The notes under the pieces are model-generated. The model had not been told where the DNA came from, made no database searches, and saw only the letters and a list, made by a program, of their open reading frames with translations. A program made the translations under genes and the position numbers. A stretch of 64,000 nt of DNA from Kordiimonas sediminis (GTDB lineage: Bacteria; Pseudomonadota; Alphaproteobacteria; Sphingomonadales; Kordiimonadaceae). Below, in pieces: positions 36,478-45,599 of the stretch (position 1 is its first letter; each line of letters opens with the position of its first letter). Location of the stretch: positions 496,001 through 560,000 of the forward strand of contig NZ_BNCI01000002.1 in assembly GCF_014656395.1 (NCBI RefSeq), written 5' to 3'.

Positions 36478-36572
36478 TCGGGTTTCTCTTGATTTGCCGA
36501 GTGTGGGCGTTATACATCCAAATGCAATAAGCCACCGGAGGGTTGGCATATGGATAATTTAAGGGAATAAAC
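36478..36572 (+). promoter_or_regulatory. Structured leader of nhaB, candidate cation riboswitch
   Basis: The 95 bases before nhaB contain a strong short hairpin (36531-36536 with 36541-36547, 4-nt loop, one bulge) about 25 nt upstream of the start codon and an additional possible pairing between 36493-36497 and 36524-36528. Position directly before a sodium/proton antiporter recalls the Na+ (DUF1646) and Li+ (nhaA-I) riboswitch classes. I cannot match the consensus from memory with certainty. Confidence 0.4.
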
Positions 36573-38168
36573 ATGTCGCTGTTTAAGAGTCCTGCTGGAC
36601 GTAATTTTCTGGGCAGTTCGGTAGATTGGTATAAATATACTATCGTTGCCTTTTTGATACTGAATCCAATTCTGTTCTTCTTTGTCAGCCCGTATGTCGC
36701 AGGGTGGGCATTGGTTCTGGAATTTATTTTCACCCTTGCAATGGCATTGAAATGCTATCCTTTGCAGCCGGGTGGTTTGCTTGCGTTTGAGGCTGTCATT
36801 ATTGGAATGACAAGCACCGGAACGATTGAGCATGAGATCGTGGCGAACCTTGAAGTGATCTTGCTTTTGGTCTTCATGGTAGCAGGTATCCACTTCATGA
36901 AGGATATGTTGCTGTTTGTGTTCACCAAGTTGATTGTGCGTGTTCGTAACAAGATTGCCCTGTCTTTGATGTTCTCTATGTCCGCAGCTGTTTTGTCTGC
37001 GTTCCTGGATGCACTGACAGTGACAGCGGTTGTGATTGCGATTGCAGTAGGCTTCTACACCATCTACCACAAGGTTGCGTCTGGTAAGGATTTCCATAAC
37101 AAAGATCACAACCACCTGGCTGATGATCAGATGGACCAATATTCCCGCGACGATCTGGAAGGTTTCCGTGCATTCCTGCGTAGTCTTATGATGCATGCAG
37201 CGGTCGGTACGGCACTTGGTGGCGTGATGACCATCGTTGGGGAGCCGCAGAATATCATCATCGGTACACAGGCAAACTGGGGCTTTGGTGAATTCTTCCT
37301 GCGTATGTCGCCTGTGACTATTCCTGTATTCTTCGTTGGTCTTGCTACATGTGCAACGCTTGAGATCACGCGCACATTTGGGTACGGTGCTCAAATCCCG
37401 CCGAAAGTGATGCAGGTTCTTATAGATTATGATGCATACGAATCTGAGCGTCGTACAACACAACAGAAAGCAAGCCTTGTTGCACAGGGTGTTGTTGCAA
37501 TTTGGCTGGTTATTGCCCTTATGTACCACCTGGCGCCAGTTGGCCTTATTGGTCTGTCTGTCATCGTACTTGCAAGTGCCCTGACAGGTGTTACGGAAGA
37601 GCACCAGATTGGTCACGCTTTTGAAGAGGCACTGCCCTTTACGGCCCTTCTTGTTGTTTTCTTCTCGATTGTAGCAGTTATCACGGACAACCAGCTTTTC
37701 GCGCCGGTCATTGAATTTGTGTTCTCTCTTGAAGGCCACAATCAGATCACAGCGTTTTATGTTGCGAACGGGTTCTTGTCCGCAATCTCGGATAACGTAT
37801 TTGTGGCAACCGTTTATATCAGTGAAATCGGTAAGGCTCTTGCTGATGGTATCATCACTCGTGATGTATATGACCTGATGGCTGTTGCGATTAACACAGG
37901 TACAAACATTCCGTCTGTTGCAACACCAAATGGTCAGGCAGCCTTCCTGTTCCTGCTGACCAGTGCAATTGCACCGCTTATCCGTCTGTCGTACATGACA
38001 ATGGTGAAGATGGCTCTGCCTTACACCATTACTATGGCGATCACTGGTTATATCGCTGTTGCATACCTGCTGGTTCCTGCAACTGACAAACTGTATGATG
38101 CACACTTGATCAATCATCATACTGATATGCCGCCTGTGGCTGCTTCTAAAGATGCTGGGCATCACTAA
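36573..38168 (+). CDS. nhaB: Na+/H+ antiporter NhaB
   Basis: A 531-residue polytopic transporter (about 12 helices) of the NhaB family, exporting Na+ in exchange for protons. The N-terminal [18 protein letters not shown] segment, a [14 protein letters not shown] segment with the conserved Asp in the first half, and an [15 protein letters not shown] segment in the second half fit NhaB. An AAGGGAAT site precedes the ATG. Its 5' leader is structured and may be a cation-sensing element. A clear terminator follows. NhaB is common in marine bacteria. Confidence 0.94.
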   Translation: MSLFKSPAGRNFLGSSVDWYKYTIVAFLILNPILFFFVSPYVAGWALVLEFIFTLAMALKCYPLQPGGLLAFEAVIIGMTSTGTIEHEIVANLEVILLLVFMVAGIHFMKDMLLFVFTKLIVRVRNKIALSLMFSMSAAVLSAFLDALTVTAVVIAIAVGFYTIYHKVASGKDFHNKDHNHLADDQMDQYSRDDLEGFRAFLRSLMMHAAVGTALGGVMTIVGEPQNIIIGTQANWGFGEFFLRMSPVTIPVFFVGLATCATLEITRTFGYGAQIPPKVMQVLIDYDAYESERRTTQQKASLVAQGVVAIWLVIALMYHLAPVGLIGLSVIVLASALTGVTEEHQIGHAFEEALPFTALLVVFFSIVAVITDNQLFAPVIEFVFSLEGHNQITAFYVANGFLSAISDNVFVATVYISEIGKALADGIITRDVYDLMAVAINTGTNIPSVATPNGQAAFLFLLTSAIAPLIRLSYMTMVKMALPYTITMAITGYIAVAYLLVPATDKLYDAHLINHHTDMPPVAASKDAGHH

Positions 38169-38188
38169 AACCAACTAAGCATAACACC

Positions 38189-38219
38189 GAAAAGCCCGGT
38201 CCCAGGATCGGGCTTTTTG
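38189..38219 (+). terminator. Intrinsic terminator after nhaB
   Basis: An 8-bp stem (38191-38198 with 38209-38216), extendable inward, with a T-run starting at the end of the stem. It is 20 nt after the nhaB stop. Confidence 0.88.
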
Positions 38220-38359
38220 CATTCTTGAGAGGCCTTTTATGATTTGTTGTAAATTAACAACAAGATAGAGATATTTAAAATCATTCGATTTCGGGGGTTG
38301 CATGAAGATTAATAAATTCTTAATATTTCCTCTTGGCGTTAGTAAACAGGGGGGACTGT

Positions 38360-38899
38360 ATGAGTACGCTTGGTGACGGACAACCCGCTGAGGCAGAGAC
38401 ACTAATCACCGGCAAGGTGAAATGGTTTGATGCTGTAAAAGGATATGGGTTCATGGTGCCCAACGATGAAGACGGGGATGTGTTATTGCACTTCTCTGTG
38501 CTTCGGGAAGTAGGTAGGCGGTCGGTTCCGGAAGGAACGACTGTAACCTGTACGGCTGTTACACGGGAACGTGGACGGCAGGCCGTTGAGGTAAAGTCAT
38601 TAGACCTTTCCACTGCGGTAAAACCAGAGGACCTTGGGCGGTCAAGCTTTTCGCATCCTGGTATGGATGTTGACGTTGCGGACGATTTTGTCGATGTAAC
38701 CGTGAAATGGTTTAATCGTACTAAAGGATATGGCTTCGTTTCAGAAACTGAAGACGGTGCAGATATTTTTGTGCATATCGAAACGCTGCGCCGTGCTGGC
38801 TTGACAGACCTTGAGCCTGGACAGGATGTGCGTGTCCGAATTGGCAAGGGGGAGCGTGGACCGCTGGTTGCGCAGATTGCCTTGCCGGGAGATGCCTAA
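38360..38899 (+). CDS. Two-domain cold-shock protein
   Basis: A 179-residue protein with two cold-shock (S1-like OB) domains, about residues 17-80 and 110-175. Each has a KWFxxxKGYGF RNP1-type motif and an RNP2 motif (LLHFS in the first, IFVHI in the second). Such tandem proteins are common in Alphaproteobacteria and bind single-stranded RNA or DNA. The ATG at 38360 has an AGGGGGG site; an upstream start at 38333 would cover that site and is unlikely. A strong terminator follows, so it is monocistronic. Confidence 0.93.
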   Translation: MSTLGDGQPAEAETLITGKVKWFDAVKGYGFMVPNDEDGDVLLHFSVLREVGRRSVPEGTTVTCTAVTRERGRQAVEVKSLDLSTAVKPEDLGRSSFSHPGMDVDVADDFVDVTVKWFNRTKGYGFVSETEDGADIFVHIETLRRAGLTDLEPGQDVRVRIGKGERGPLVAQIALPGDA

Positions 38900-38907
38900 A
38901 GATTTGA

Positions 38908-38946
38908 GGCCAGACTCTTTCAATAGGGTCTGGCCAATTTTTATTT
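38908..38946 (+). terminator. Intrinsic terminator after the cold-shock gene
   Basis: An 11-bp stem (38908-38918 with 38925-38935, one G-U pair), a 6-nt loop and a T-rich tail. Confidence 0.88.
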
Positions 38947-39138
38947 AGCTCAGCGACGGGCAACTTTTTACCTTGATAGATGACTTGTCTGGGCATCTCC
39001 TGTTCAGGCATCAAATCTAGCGGGTAACAGTTTTCTGCCAGCTTCGTCTTGTCTGTCAGAGCAACTGCTCTATAGACAAGCAAGGCAATATACTTTTACA
39101 TTCCTAAATATATCATAAAATCAAATGGCGAGAGTACC

Positions 39139-39609
39139 ATGTCAGATTACTTAAAGGTCTTGATCTTCTCTTTGTTTATGTTGTTGTCAACGACTGCTAA
39201 CGGGGCTGATTATTCAGAGCCTCTGGTTATTAATAAGCAGGACGGATCACAAGTTGAGCTTTTAGTTGAGCTGGCGAAAACACCAGAGGAAACCGCCCGC
39301 GGTATGATGTTCCGTACGGAGCTGGGCGATAATCAGGGTATGCTCTTTTTGTTTGCAGAATCCCGTAGACAGCGTTTCTGGATGAAAAACACTCTTATCC
39401 CGCTTGATATAATTTTTATTCGCGAAAATGGGCGAATTGCAAATATTGTCGCGAATGCGGAGCCAGAGACAGAAACACCCAGAGAATCTGTAGGCCGTGC
39501 TATCGCGGTTCTTGAACTGGCCGGAGGGCGTGCTGCTGCCCTTGGCTTAAGTAAGGGGGATCATGTGGATCACCCTTTAATTGGTAAACTGCCCAGGTTG
39601 TCTTACTAG
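39139..39609 (+). CDS. Exported DUF192 protein
   Basis: A 156-residue protein with a signal peptide (cut near Asn-Gly-Ala) and a DUF192 domain: ELAKTPEETARGMMFR, then MLFLF, FWMKNTLIPLDIIFI and a late LELAGGRAAALG segment. The biochemical role of DUF192 is unknown. The next gene starts at the last base of this stop codon, so they are co-translated with the thioesterase. Confidence 0.88.
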   Translation: MSDYLKVLIFSLFMLLSTTANGADYSEPLVINKQDGSQVELLVELAKTPEETARGMMFRTELGDNQGMLFLFAESRRQRFWMKNTLIPLDIIFIRENGRIANIVANAEPETETPRESVGRAIAVLELAGGRAAALGLSKGDHVDHPLIGKLPRLSY

Positions 39610-40082
39610 TGCCAAAAAATATTAAGCCCTTTGCCAAAATACCGTCTGATGACGTCATAAAAGGCATAAACCCGCCAGAAGGGTATGAGCCGATCGTCTC
39701 CAATTCTCCCTTTGGTTGGCGCAGTGGCCCATTGTTTGAAAAGAAAACTACTGACGGGTGGCTCCGGGGGTTTAGAGTGCTTGAGAACCACTGCAATGTT
39801 GGTGGATTTTGTCATGGTGGGATGATTATGACATTTGCCGATATTGTAATGTCACGCGCTGTCCTTGAAAAAGCAGACCGTCCATTTGTGACAGTGCGAA
39901 TGGTGACAGACTTTACGGGCCCAGCAGCGCTGGGCGATTGGGTGACGGGACATGCGCGCATCTGTGGCCTGGAAGGCAGCTTGGTTAGTCTGAATGGGGA
40001 AATCTGCGTTGATAATACGCCTATAGCAGGGTTAAATGCAGTGTTTAAAATTATGGGGTCTAATACGAGGGTACAGAGTTGA
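39609..40082 (+). CDS. PaaI-type hotdog thioesterase
   Basis: A 157-residue hotdog-fold protein. The active-site helix carries CHGGMIMTFAD (HGG followed by the catalytic Asp of the PaaI/4HBT-like group). It likely hydrolyses an acyl-CoA thioester. The GTG start overlaps the DUF192 stop by one base, and the TTG start of the following TetR protein overlaps its stop, so the three genes form one operon. Confidence 0.87.
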   Translation: MPKNIKPFAKIPSDDVIKGINPPEGYEPIVSNSPFGWRSGPLFEKKTTDGWLRGFRVLENHCNVGGFCHGGMIMTFADIVMSRAVLEKADRPFVTVRMVTDFTGPAALGDWVTGHARICGLEGSLVSLNGEICVDNTPIAGLNAVFKIMGSNTRVQS

Positions 40083-41416
40083 CAGAAGTGGAAAAGAATA
40101 AGGACAAAGACCAAAAAGCTGTTTCCCCTTTTGACCGCAAGGTTCAGTGGGGGCAAAAACGTCATTTGATTCTTGAACAGGCTGCTCGCATTTTCAATGA
40201 AAAAGGAGCAAGGGCAACAACCTTTACAGAGATTGCCCAGTCTTTGAACCTGACAAAAACCAGCCTTTATTATTATGTGAAGACCAAGGAAGATCTGATC
40301 TATCAGTGTTACGGAATGACGCTGGATGTTATGACTGAAATGCTTGATGAGGCTGAAAGTCTGCCTGATGCTCATTCACAAGTCATCAGATTCGTCGAAC
40401 TGTATCTGCATAACTGGCAGTTGGTTTTCGAGGGTAAGCGTGCACCGCTGGCAATTTTGACAGAAATCCAAACCTTATCAGAAGGACATAGGTCTGAATT
40501 AGGGCGCCGGTATATAAATATTGTTGACCGGATTGCAGGTATAATCAGGGAAGGGCGTAATGATGGCTGTATTCGCGAATTAAGTGGCCGTGCCACCGCA
40601 CGAGCCCTTATGGGTATGCTGGGGTGGTCTGCCGTCTGGTTTGGCTTGCTGAAGCCGCAGGAAATTGGATTGGCCGTTACGCAGGTCGTTGATGTAGTGC
40701 GTCAGGGACTTGCCTTTGGCGGACCACGGGGTGCAGTGGTGAAAGGGCTCGAGCTAGGGCAGGTTGCTGATGCTGAAACAGCCAGCTTTGACCGGGAAGA
40801 AGTTAGCCAGCGCAAGCGGGACGCCTTTTTGAAAATTGGCTCAACATTTTTTAATGATAAGGGCTTCAAAGCAACGTCCCTTGATGAAATTGCTGAGGCT
40901 CTGAATGCGACCAAGGGGGCATTCTATTATCACATCAGAAATAAAGACGAATTACTGTTGCAGTGTTTCGATAGGACAATTCGTCTTTTTGAAGAAATGC
41001 AGGACCGGGCTAACGAAACAGGTAAAACAGGTCGGGATAAGCTGGAACGTGCTGCCCGGTATCTGTTTTTCACACAGAACTCTGAACGGGGACCGCTTGT
41101 GAACTTCCGTCTTCTGGGCTCCTTGCCGATAGAAGTGCGCCGTAAAGTTATCGATGATATTCGGGTGGTTACAGAAAGATTCGGTGATTTTATCAAGGAA
41201 GGCCAAAAAGACGGGTCGATCAAAACGATTAACCCGGAATATGCACAGCAACTCATCACTGGCGCGGTGAACAGTGCAAGCGAGATGACAGACTGGCTTG
41301 GTTTAATGGAATTAAAACGTGCGTCTGCTGTCTATTTTGATTTGATTCTAGGGGGAATTGCAGCCTCTGGCAGCTATGATGACAGTGAAGAAATGGTGCT
41401 ATTGCCTAACTTATAA
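40079..41416 (+). CDS. Tandem TetR-TetR regulator
   Basis: A 445-residue protein with two complete TetR units in one chain. The first helix-turn-helix is about residues 25-70 (TTFTEIAQSLNLTKTSLYYYVKTKEDL) and the second about 245-290 (TSLDEIAEALNATKGAFYYHIRNKDEL), each followed by a C-terminal ligand-binding-type helical half. TetR proteins normally dimerise; a fused pair could act as a pseudo-dimer or as a tetrameric assembly binding longer operators. The TTG start overlaps the thioesterase stop (4 nt), so it probably controls this operon and perhaps fatty-acid or CoA genes elsewhere. The ligand is unknown. Confidence 0.88.
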   Translation: MTEVEKNKDKDQKAVSPFDRKVQWGQKRHLILEQAARIFNEKGARATTFTEIAQSLNLTKTSLYYYVKTKEDLIYQCYGMTLDVMTEMLDEAESLPDAHSQVIRFVELYLHNWQLVFEGKRAPLAILTEIQTLSEGHRSELGRRYINIVDRIAGIIREGRNDGCIRELSGRATARALMGMLGWSAVWFGLLKPQEIGLAVTQVVDVVRQGLAFGGPRGAVVKGLELGQVADAETASFDREEVSQRKRDAFLKIGSTFFNDKGFKATSLDEIAEALNATKGAFYYHIRNKDELLLQCFDRTIRLFEEMQDRANETGKTGRDKLERAARYLFFTQNSERGPLVNFRLLGSLPIEVRRKVIDDIRVVTERFGDFIKEGQKDGSIKTINPEYAQQLITGAVNSASEMTDWLGLMELKRASAVYFDLILGGIAASGSYDDSEEMVLLPNL

Positions 41417-41435
41417 TTTTTTTGTCATTTAGGGC

Positions 41436-41464
41436 TTGCATTCGCCCGAAGAAGGGACTAGATA
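41436..41464 (+). promoter_or_regulatory. Sigma70-like promoter for tRNA-Pro
   Basis: A TTGCAT -35 box (41436-41441), a 17-nt spacer and a TAGATA -10 box (41459-41464) end 12 nt before the tRNA. Spacing is ideal. Confidence 0.65.
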
Positions 41465-41475
41465 CTGCCTCGCGT

Positions 41476-41552
41476 CGGGGAGTGGCGCAGCCTGGTAGCG
41501 CACCTGTTTTGGGTACAGGGGGTCGCTAGTTCGAATCTAGTCTCCCCGACCA
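41476..41552 (+). tRNA. tRNA-Pro (anticodon UGG)
   Basis: A full cloverleaf: acceptor CGGGGAG pairs with CTCCCCG, the D arm has the AGCCTGGTAGCGC pattern, the anticodon stem 41503-41507 pairs with 41515-41519 around a loop with TGG at 41510-41512, and the T arm has GTTCGAATC. The 3' CCA is encoded. Confidence 0.97.
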
Positions 41553-41600
41553 TTTCCCTTAAAGGAGAACGGCATAAATCCCAGCCGAAACCTTTAAAGA

Positions 41601-41634
41601 AAAAGCCTGACCTTATTCAAGGTCAGGCTTTTTT
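41601..41634. terminator. Strong bidirectional terminator
   Basis: A perfect 14-bp stem (41601-41614 with 41619-41632), 4-nt loop, flanked by an A-run and a T-run. It ends the tRNA-Pro transcript and the leftward YeiH-like gene. Confidence 0.9.
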
Positions 41635-41662
41635 GTTTGTGAATAAAGGTGTTTAAGAGTTG

Positions 41663-42664
41663 TTAGGCTGTCATGCCACCAAAATACATGATGGCCGCAA
41701 TAAACACAGCGATCCAGACCGTTTCTGCCACCAGTACAAAGATTGGGAACAGACCTAGCTGCAGTGTTTTACTGAGCTCACTACGAACGCCCAGAGCAGC
41801 GACGCCAGCCGTTAGAAACAGTTTTGAGATGCTGACGATAACCGGTGTTGCACTGGTTGGTATGGCCCCCACGGAATTGATGCCAACCAAGACGGCAAAG
41901 ACGACCAGAAAGGCAGGAACCACGGCGACTTTTTCTTTTACGCCGCCATTGGTTGCCGCTATGCGACTTGCAATGATGCCTAGCACGACTACAACAGGAA
42001 ACAGCATTGCAACACGAATCAATTTGACCATCACGGCAGCGTTGCCGGCTTCATCAGAAACAGAAAAGCCCGCGCCCGCTACTTGGGCAACATCATGAAT
42101 TGTTGCACCAAAGAAAATACCCGCCTGTGTATCATTCCAGCCAAGGTATTCACTAAGAACAGGGTAAATAATCATTGCCAGCGTCGACATGGTTGTAACA
42201 CCCAAAACCGTTAGTGTTACAAATTGATCATTCTTCTCACTTTTAGGGATCACAGTTGAAATGGCGAGTGCTGCAGAGGCGCCGCATATGCCGACAGCAC
42301 CACCAGTCAGAACACCAAACCACCCACCGCAGGATGACCTGGCAGACAATATATACCCAAGTATGATTGTTGTAATGATGGCAAGGGCAATCCAGCCTAG
42401 TGTCATAGGGCCAAGAGCAACGAAGTCCCCCAGTGTCAGGCGTACGCCAAGAAGGGCAACACCAACTTTCAGCAGTGTTTTGGCAGCAAACTCAAGACCA
42501 GCGGCGCACTTCTCATCTGTACGCAGGAAACTGAAGGACATGCCGAGTAAGACCGCGAACAGCATGGTTGGGGCCTCGTAATGTTCCCCAAGGAACATGG
42601 CTGCCAAGGAAATAGTGAGGGCGATAATTATACCGGGTGCGTAATTACTGACTATCGTTTTCAT
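41663..42664 (-). CDS. YeiH-type putative sulfate/anion exporter
   Basis: A 333-residue polytopic membrane protein of the YeiH/UPF0324 family (about ten helices). The family segments are a KVGVALLGVRLTLGDF stretch, a GAVGICGASAALAI stretch and a VTPVIVSISKLFL-like late stretch. Members are listed as putative sulfate exporters; transport specificity is not established. It stands alone in its orientation with a leader of about 140 AT-rich bases. Confidence 0.88.
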   Translation of the reverse strand: MKTIVSNYAPGIIIALTISLAAMFLGEHYEAPTMLFAVLLGMSFSFLRTDEKCAAGLEFAAKTLLKVGVALLGVRLTLGDFVALGPMTLGWIALAIITTIILGYILSARSSCGGWFGVLTGGAVGICGASAALAISTVIPKSEKNDQFVTLTVLGVTTMSTLAMIIYPVLSEYLGWNDTQAGIFFGATIHDVAQVAGAGFSVSDEAGNAAVMVKLIRVAMLFPVVVVLGIIASRIAATNGGVKEKVAVVPAFLVVFAVLVGINSVGAIPTSATPVIVSISKLFLTAGVAALGVRSELSKTLQLGLFPIFVLVAETVWIAVFIAAIMYFGGMTA

Positions 42665-42807
42665 CTAACTTTTCCTGTTTGGGAGGCTTCATAAAAGTTC
42701 CCATAACAGAAACAGCTCTTAGGTTAAATTAAAATCCTAATAAAGTCATACACGATAGTGATAAATGACTGCTAAGTTGTACAATCTTAGTAAAAACTCT
42801 GTCAGCT

Positions 42808-43884
42808 CTATGTGGAAAGATACTTTTCCTTAAATTTTGAGCTGGCGACGGACCTTAACCTTAGAGACGGCTTTTCAACTATGTGCCATGATAAAATCGC
42901 CAGAGGCAGGACGATTAGAAATGTAAGTAATGTCATACTGTCAGGATTGTTCATGCCGTAATAAGACAATATTTGTTGGACGGGGAATGCGTAAATGTAT
43001 GTACCGTAAGAGTAATCTCCTACGTTATTGTATTTTCGTATGAAGCCTGAGGGGATGTAACCTAACCAGAATAGTAAAACTGCATAAAACAGTAAAAATA
43101 CGGGTACGAAAAAGTAAGTGTCATGTAGTAAAATTGTAACTAGTAACAATACTACAATGTGGGCAGGGGATAAAAAGATGTGTCGTTGAAATTTGCAAAA
43201 CATCACGCCCACAAGAAATGCGAACGAAAGGTCTGCCAAATTGGTGATTTGAGAAATATTTGAAAGTGCAAGAAAGTGAGGAGAAAATAATAGATATAGA
43301 CTTACATAGGTTAATATAATTAACCAAAAGATCAGATTAGAACGAAAAAAGCCAATTATGCCCGCTATTAAGAGTAAAACGTAACAAGCTAACTCATGGG
43401 GTAGTGTCCACAAAGACCCGTTTATTGCACTACCGTAAATGTTTTCTTCGAATAAACCAGGAATGCTAAATTGCAACTTTATGAGAGAGATATTTCGAAT
43501 GACATAACTATATGTTTCCATTGATGAAAAATGTTCGGACATGGATAAGCTTGTTAACATGGGAGCCAGAAGAAAAGCCGTAAGCAATATGACGACAATT
43601 AATCCAGGGAAGATTCTGAAGATTCGTGCTGCGGAAAAGTCTATTGGATCGTTTCTTTTAACGTAACTCTGGGCTACCAGAAACCCACTAAGAATAAAGA
43701 AGCCGTAAACAGCCAGCTTACCAAGTGAAAAACCTAGGTATGCTTCTAACGGTTCATCAACACCACTCCCTAAAGCGATTGGATAGCTGTGCGATACAAT
43801 AACGGAGGTCGCAAGAATCATTCTAATTAGATTTAAGTTATTGTCCCGTCCTTCACAGACATCAGATAATTTGGCTGTCAACAA
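42808..43884 (-). CDS. Acyltransferase 3 family membrane protein, AT-rich
   Basis: A 358-residue polytopic acyltransferase 3 protein with NLNLIRMILATSVIVSHSYP as the first helix (conserved His in the Ser-His), the GFFILSGFLVAQS segment and a basic loop (AARIFRIFPGL). Such enzymes decorate surface glycans with acyl groups. Its DNA is clearly more AT-rich than the flanking YeiH-like and SDR genes, suggesting later acquisition. The acceptor is unknown. Confidence 0.87.
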   Translation of the reverse strand: MLTAKLSDVCEGRDNNLNLIRMILATSVIVSHSYPIALGSGVDEPLEAYLGFSLGKLAVYGFFILSGFLVAQSYVKRNDPIDFSAARIFRIFPGLIVVILLTAFLLAPMLTSLSMSEHFSSMETYSYVIRNISLIKLQFSIPGLFEENIYGSAINGSLWTLPHELACYVLLLIAGIIGFFRSNLIFWLIILTYVSLYLLFSPHFLALSNISQITNLADLSFAFLVGVMFCKFQRHIFLSPAHIVVLLLVTILLHDTYFFVPVFLLFYAVLLFWLGYIPSGFIRKYNNVGDYSYGTYIYAFPVQQILSYYGMNNPDSMTLLTFLIVLPLAILSWHIVEKPSLRLRSVASSKFKEKYLST

Positions 43885-43984
43885 CTTTTGCCTCCGTATG
43901 AGTATGATTAGCAGAATAGCTACACTTGCTTATAGTGTTACTGGTACCATCATTTTAACTGAACAAATACAAGTTAATATAGAA

Positions 43985-44782
43985 TTATCCGTGCATCATG
44001 GAGTTAGCCAGCGATCCGGCGCCAGAGAGGCCCCAGCCGCCATCAACAGCCAATATGACGCCGCTGACATACTGCGCTGCATTAGATGATAAAAACATGG
44101 CTGTGTCTGCGATTTCGGATTTTTCACCAAAACGACCCAGGGGCACACTTTTCCGTACAAGGTTCTTAGACTCTTCAGACGGAGCAAGTCGGTCCATGCC
44201 TTCTGTATTGGCTATTGGGCCGGGAACAATTGAATTTACCCTGATGCCCATCGGCCCCCATTCAAGCGCCAGAGTGCGGGTTAGCATGTCCACCCCTGCC
44301 TTGGCAGCACAAACGTGTGACTGAAACATCATGGGGACATATGCTTGGGGTGCCGAGATATTAATCACACTTGCACCGGGCTGCTTTAAATATGGGTGAC
44401 AGCTTTGCAAAACATGAAAGGTGCCAAGCAGGTCGATGCTGACAACAGAATTAAAAGCATTGGGTGACATGCCAAGGGCAGGGGCTGGGAAGTTACCAGC
44501 CGCGCCGGATACCAGCACGTCAATTTTCCCAAATTCGTCATGGAAGGACTGTGCTGCAGATTTGACATCATCCACATTCCGGACGTCCAGTGAATAACCG
44601 GCTGCTTTACCGCCATATGCTTTTAATGTTTCAACGGCCGCGTTGACTTTGTCTTCACTACGGCTGCAGACGCCTACCGTGGCGCCAGCTTTGGCAAAAG
44701 CTTCGGCGATACCTAAATTGATGCCGCTAGTTCCGCCAAAGATCAGTACATTTGCGCCAGTATAATCGAAAGATGCTTGCAT
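43985..44782 (-). CDS. SDR oxidoreductase, 2,4-dienoyl-CoA reductase-like
   Basis: A 265-residue short-chain dehydrogenase. The NADP-binding GGTSGINLGIA motif is present, but the usual YxxxK is not; the segment reads SHVCAAKAGVD with Lys in place. This absence and the later LALEWGPMGIRVNSIVPGP and NTEGMDRL segments match peroxisomal-type 2,4-dienoyl-CoA reductases, which use a different proton donor. It may take part in beta-oxidation of unsaturated fatty acids. The AGGAGGG site upstream of the ATG supports the start. Confidence 0.8.
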   Translation of the reverse strand: MQASFDYTGANVLIFGGTSGINLGIAEAFAKAGATVGVCSRSEDKVNAAVETLKAYGGKAAGYSLDVRNVDDVKSAAQSFHDEFGKIDVLVSGAAGNFPAPALGMSPNAFNSVVSIDLLGTFHVLQSCHPYLKQPGASVINISAPQAYVPMMFQSHVCAAKAGVDMLTRTLALEWGPMGIRVNSIVPGPIANTEGMDRLAPSEESKNLVRKSVPLGRFGEKSEIADTAMFLSSNAAQYVSGVILAVDGGWGLSGAGSLANSMMHG

Positions 44783-44993
44783 GATTTCCCTCCTGTAGCT
44801 GGGTATGGATGCCCAGAAAAATTCCCTCAGCTCAACTGGTACGACGATTATGGATTGTGTGCAAGAATGTCCTCTGTCCTGCTAGTTGTCTTTTCGGCTA
44901 ATTTCTCTATTTGCAACGACAGTATGATGGGATATGTTGCGCCAGATTCAGACCTTGAAAAAGGTAGCTTAAAAGGTACCGAAAGGAATACTC

Positions 44994-45272
44994 ATGAAGG
45001 CAAGAATATATCGTCCGGCTAAAATCGCGACCCAGTCAGGCACACGCAACACCCACAGCTGGGTTTTGGAGTTTGAGCCAGAGGCCGCTAAAAAAGTTGA
45101 TAGCCTGATGGGCTGGACAGGGACGTCTGACATGCGTGGTCAGGTTAAACTGAAGTTTGACTGCATGGAGGATGCTAAAGCTTATGCAGAGCGTAATGGT
45201 ATCCCGTACGATGTTCAGATGCCGCATGTTAAAAAACGTCGCATTCAGGCATATTCAGATAATTTCAAATAA
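44994..45272 (+). CDS. Complex I NDUFS4-like subunit
   Basis: A 92-residue protein matching the conserved ETC complex I subunit region (NDUFS4/18 kDa): MKARIYRPAKIATQSG at the start, a WVLEFEPE segment, a MGWTGTSDMRGQVKLKF segment, AYAERNGIPYDV, and a C-terminal KKRRIQAYSDNFK. This accessory subunit of NADH:ubiquinone oxidoreductase occurs in mitochondria and Alphaproteobacteria. No nuo operon is adjacent, as is usual for this gene. An AAAGGA site precedes the ATG. Confidence 0.94.
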   Translation: MKARIYRPAKIATQSGTRNTHSWVLEFEPEAAKKVDSLMGWTGTSDMRGQVKLKFDCMEDAKAYAERNGIPYDVQMPHVKKRRIQAYSDNFK

Positions 45273-45312
45273 TATCAGTCTGGTTGCTATAAAGACTTGA
45301 GATTTATCAGGC

Positions 45313-45330
45313 GGGGATATATGTATCCCC
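45313..45330. terminator. Small hairpin after the NDUFS4-like gene
   Basis: A perfect 7-bp stem (45313-45319 with 45324-45330) with a 4-nt loop, 40 nt after the stop and 50 nt before tRNA-Arg. There is no T-run, so termination is uncertain. Confidence 0.4.
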
Positions 45331-45379
45331 CCACATAGATGCCGACACAGAGAAATTTCTTGATGTGTGTATGGCTTGC

Positions 45380-45456
<77 letters not shown>

Positions 45457-45599
45457 CTTTTTCCAAAAATGCCATTTAAAACAATTGATTGTCCTTGAAC
45501 GTACGTGACCTAAGTGCGTGGTTAGTCACATCCGGGCTTTATCAGCTACAGTATTGTCACTATGTAACTAGAGAATAAACAGTGCTTTGATTTTAGAGG

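Noticed and set aside
36510-38174. A 554-codon open frame antisense to nhaB
   Set aside because: Its product is rich in Cys, His, Asn and Arg with no family character, and it mirrors the codon pattern of nhaB, whose identity is clear. Long antisense frames arise from biased codon use.
38721-39083. Leftward 120-codon frame after the cold-shock gene
   Set aside because: It overlaps the second cold-shock domain and the terminator and has no family features.
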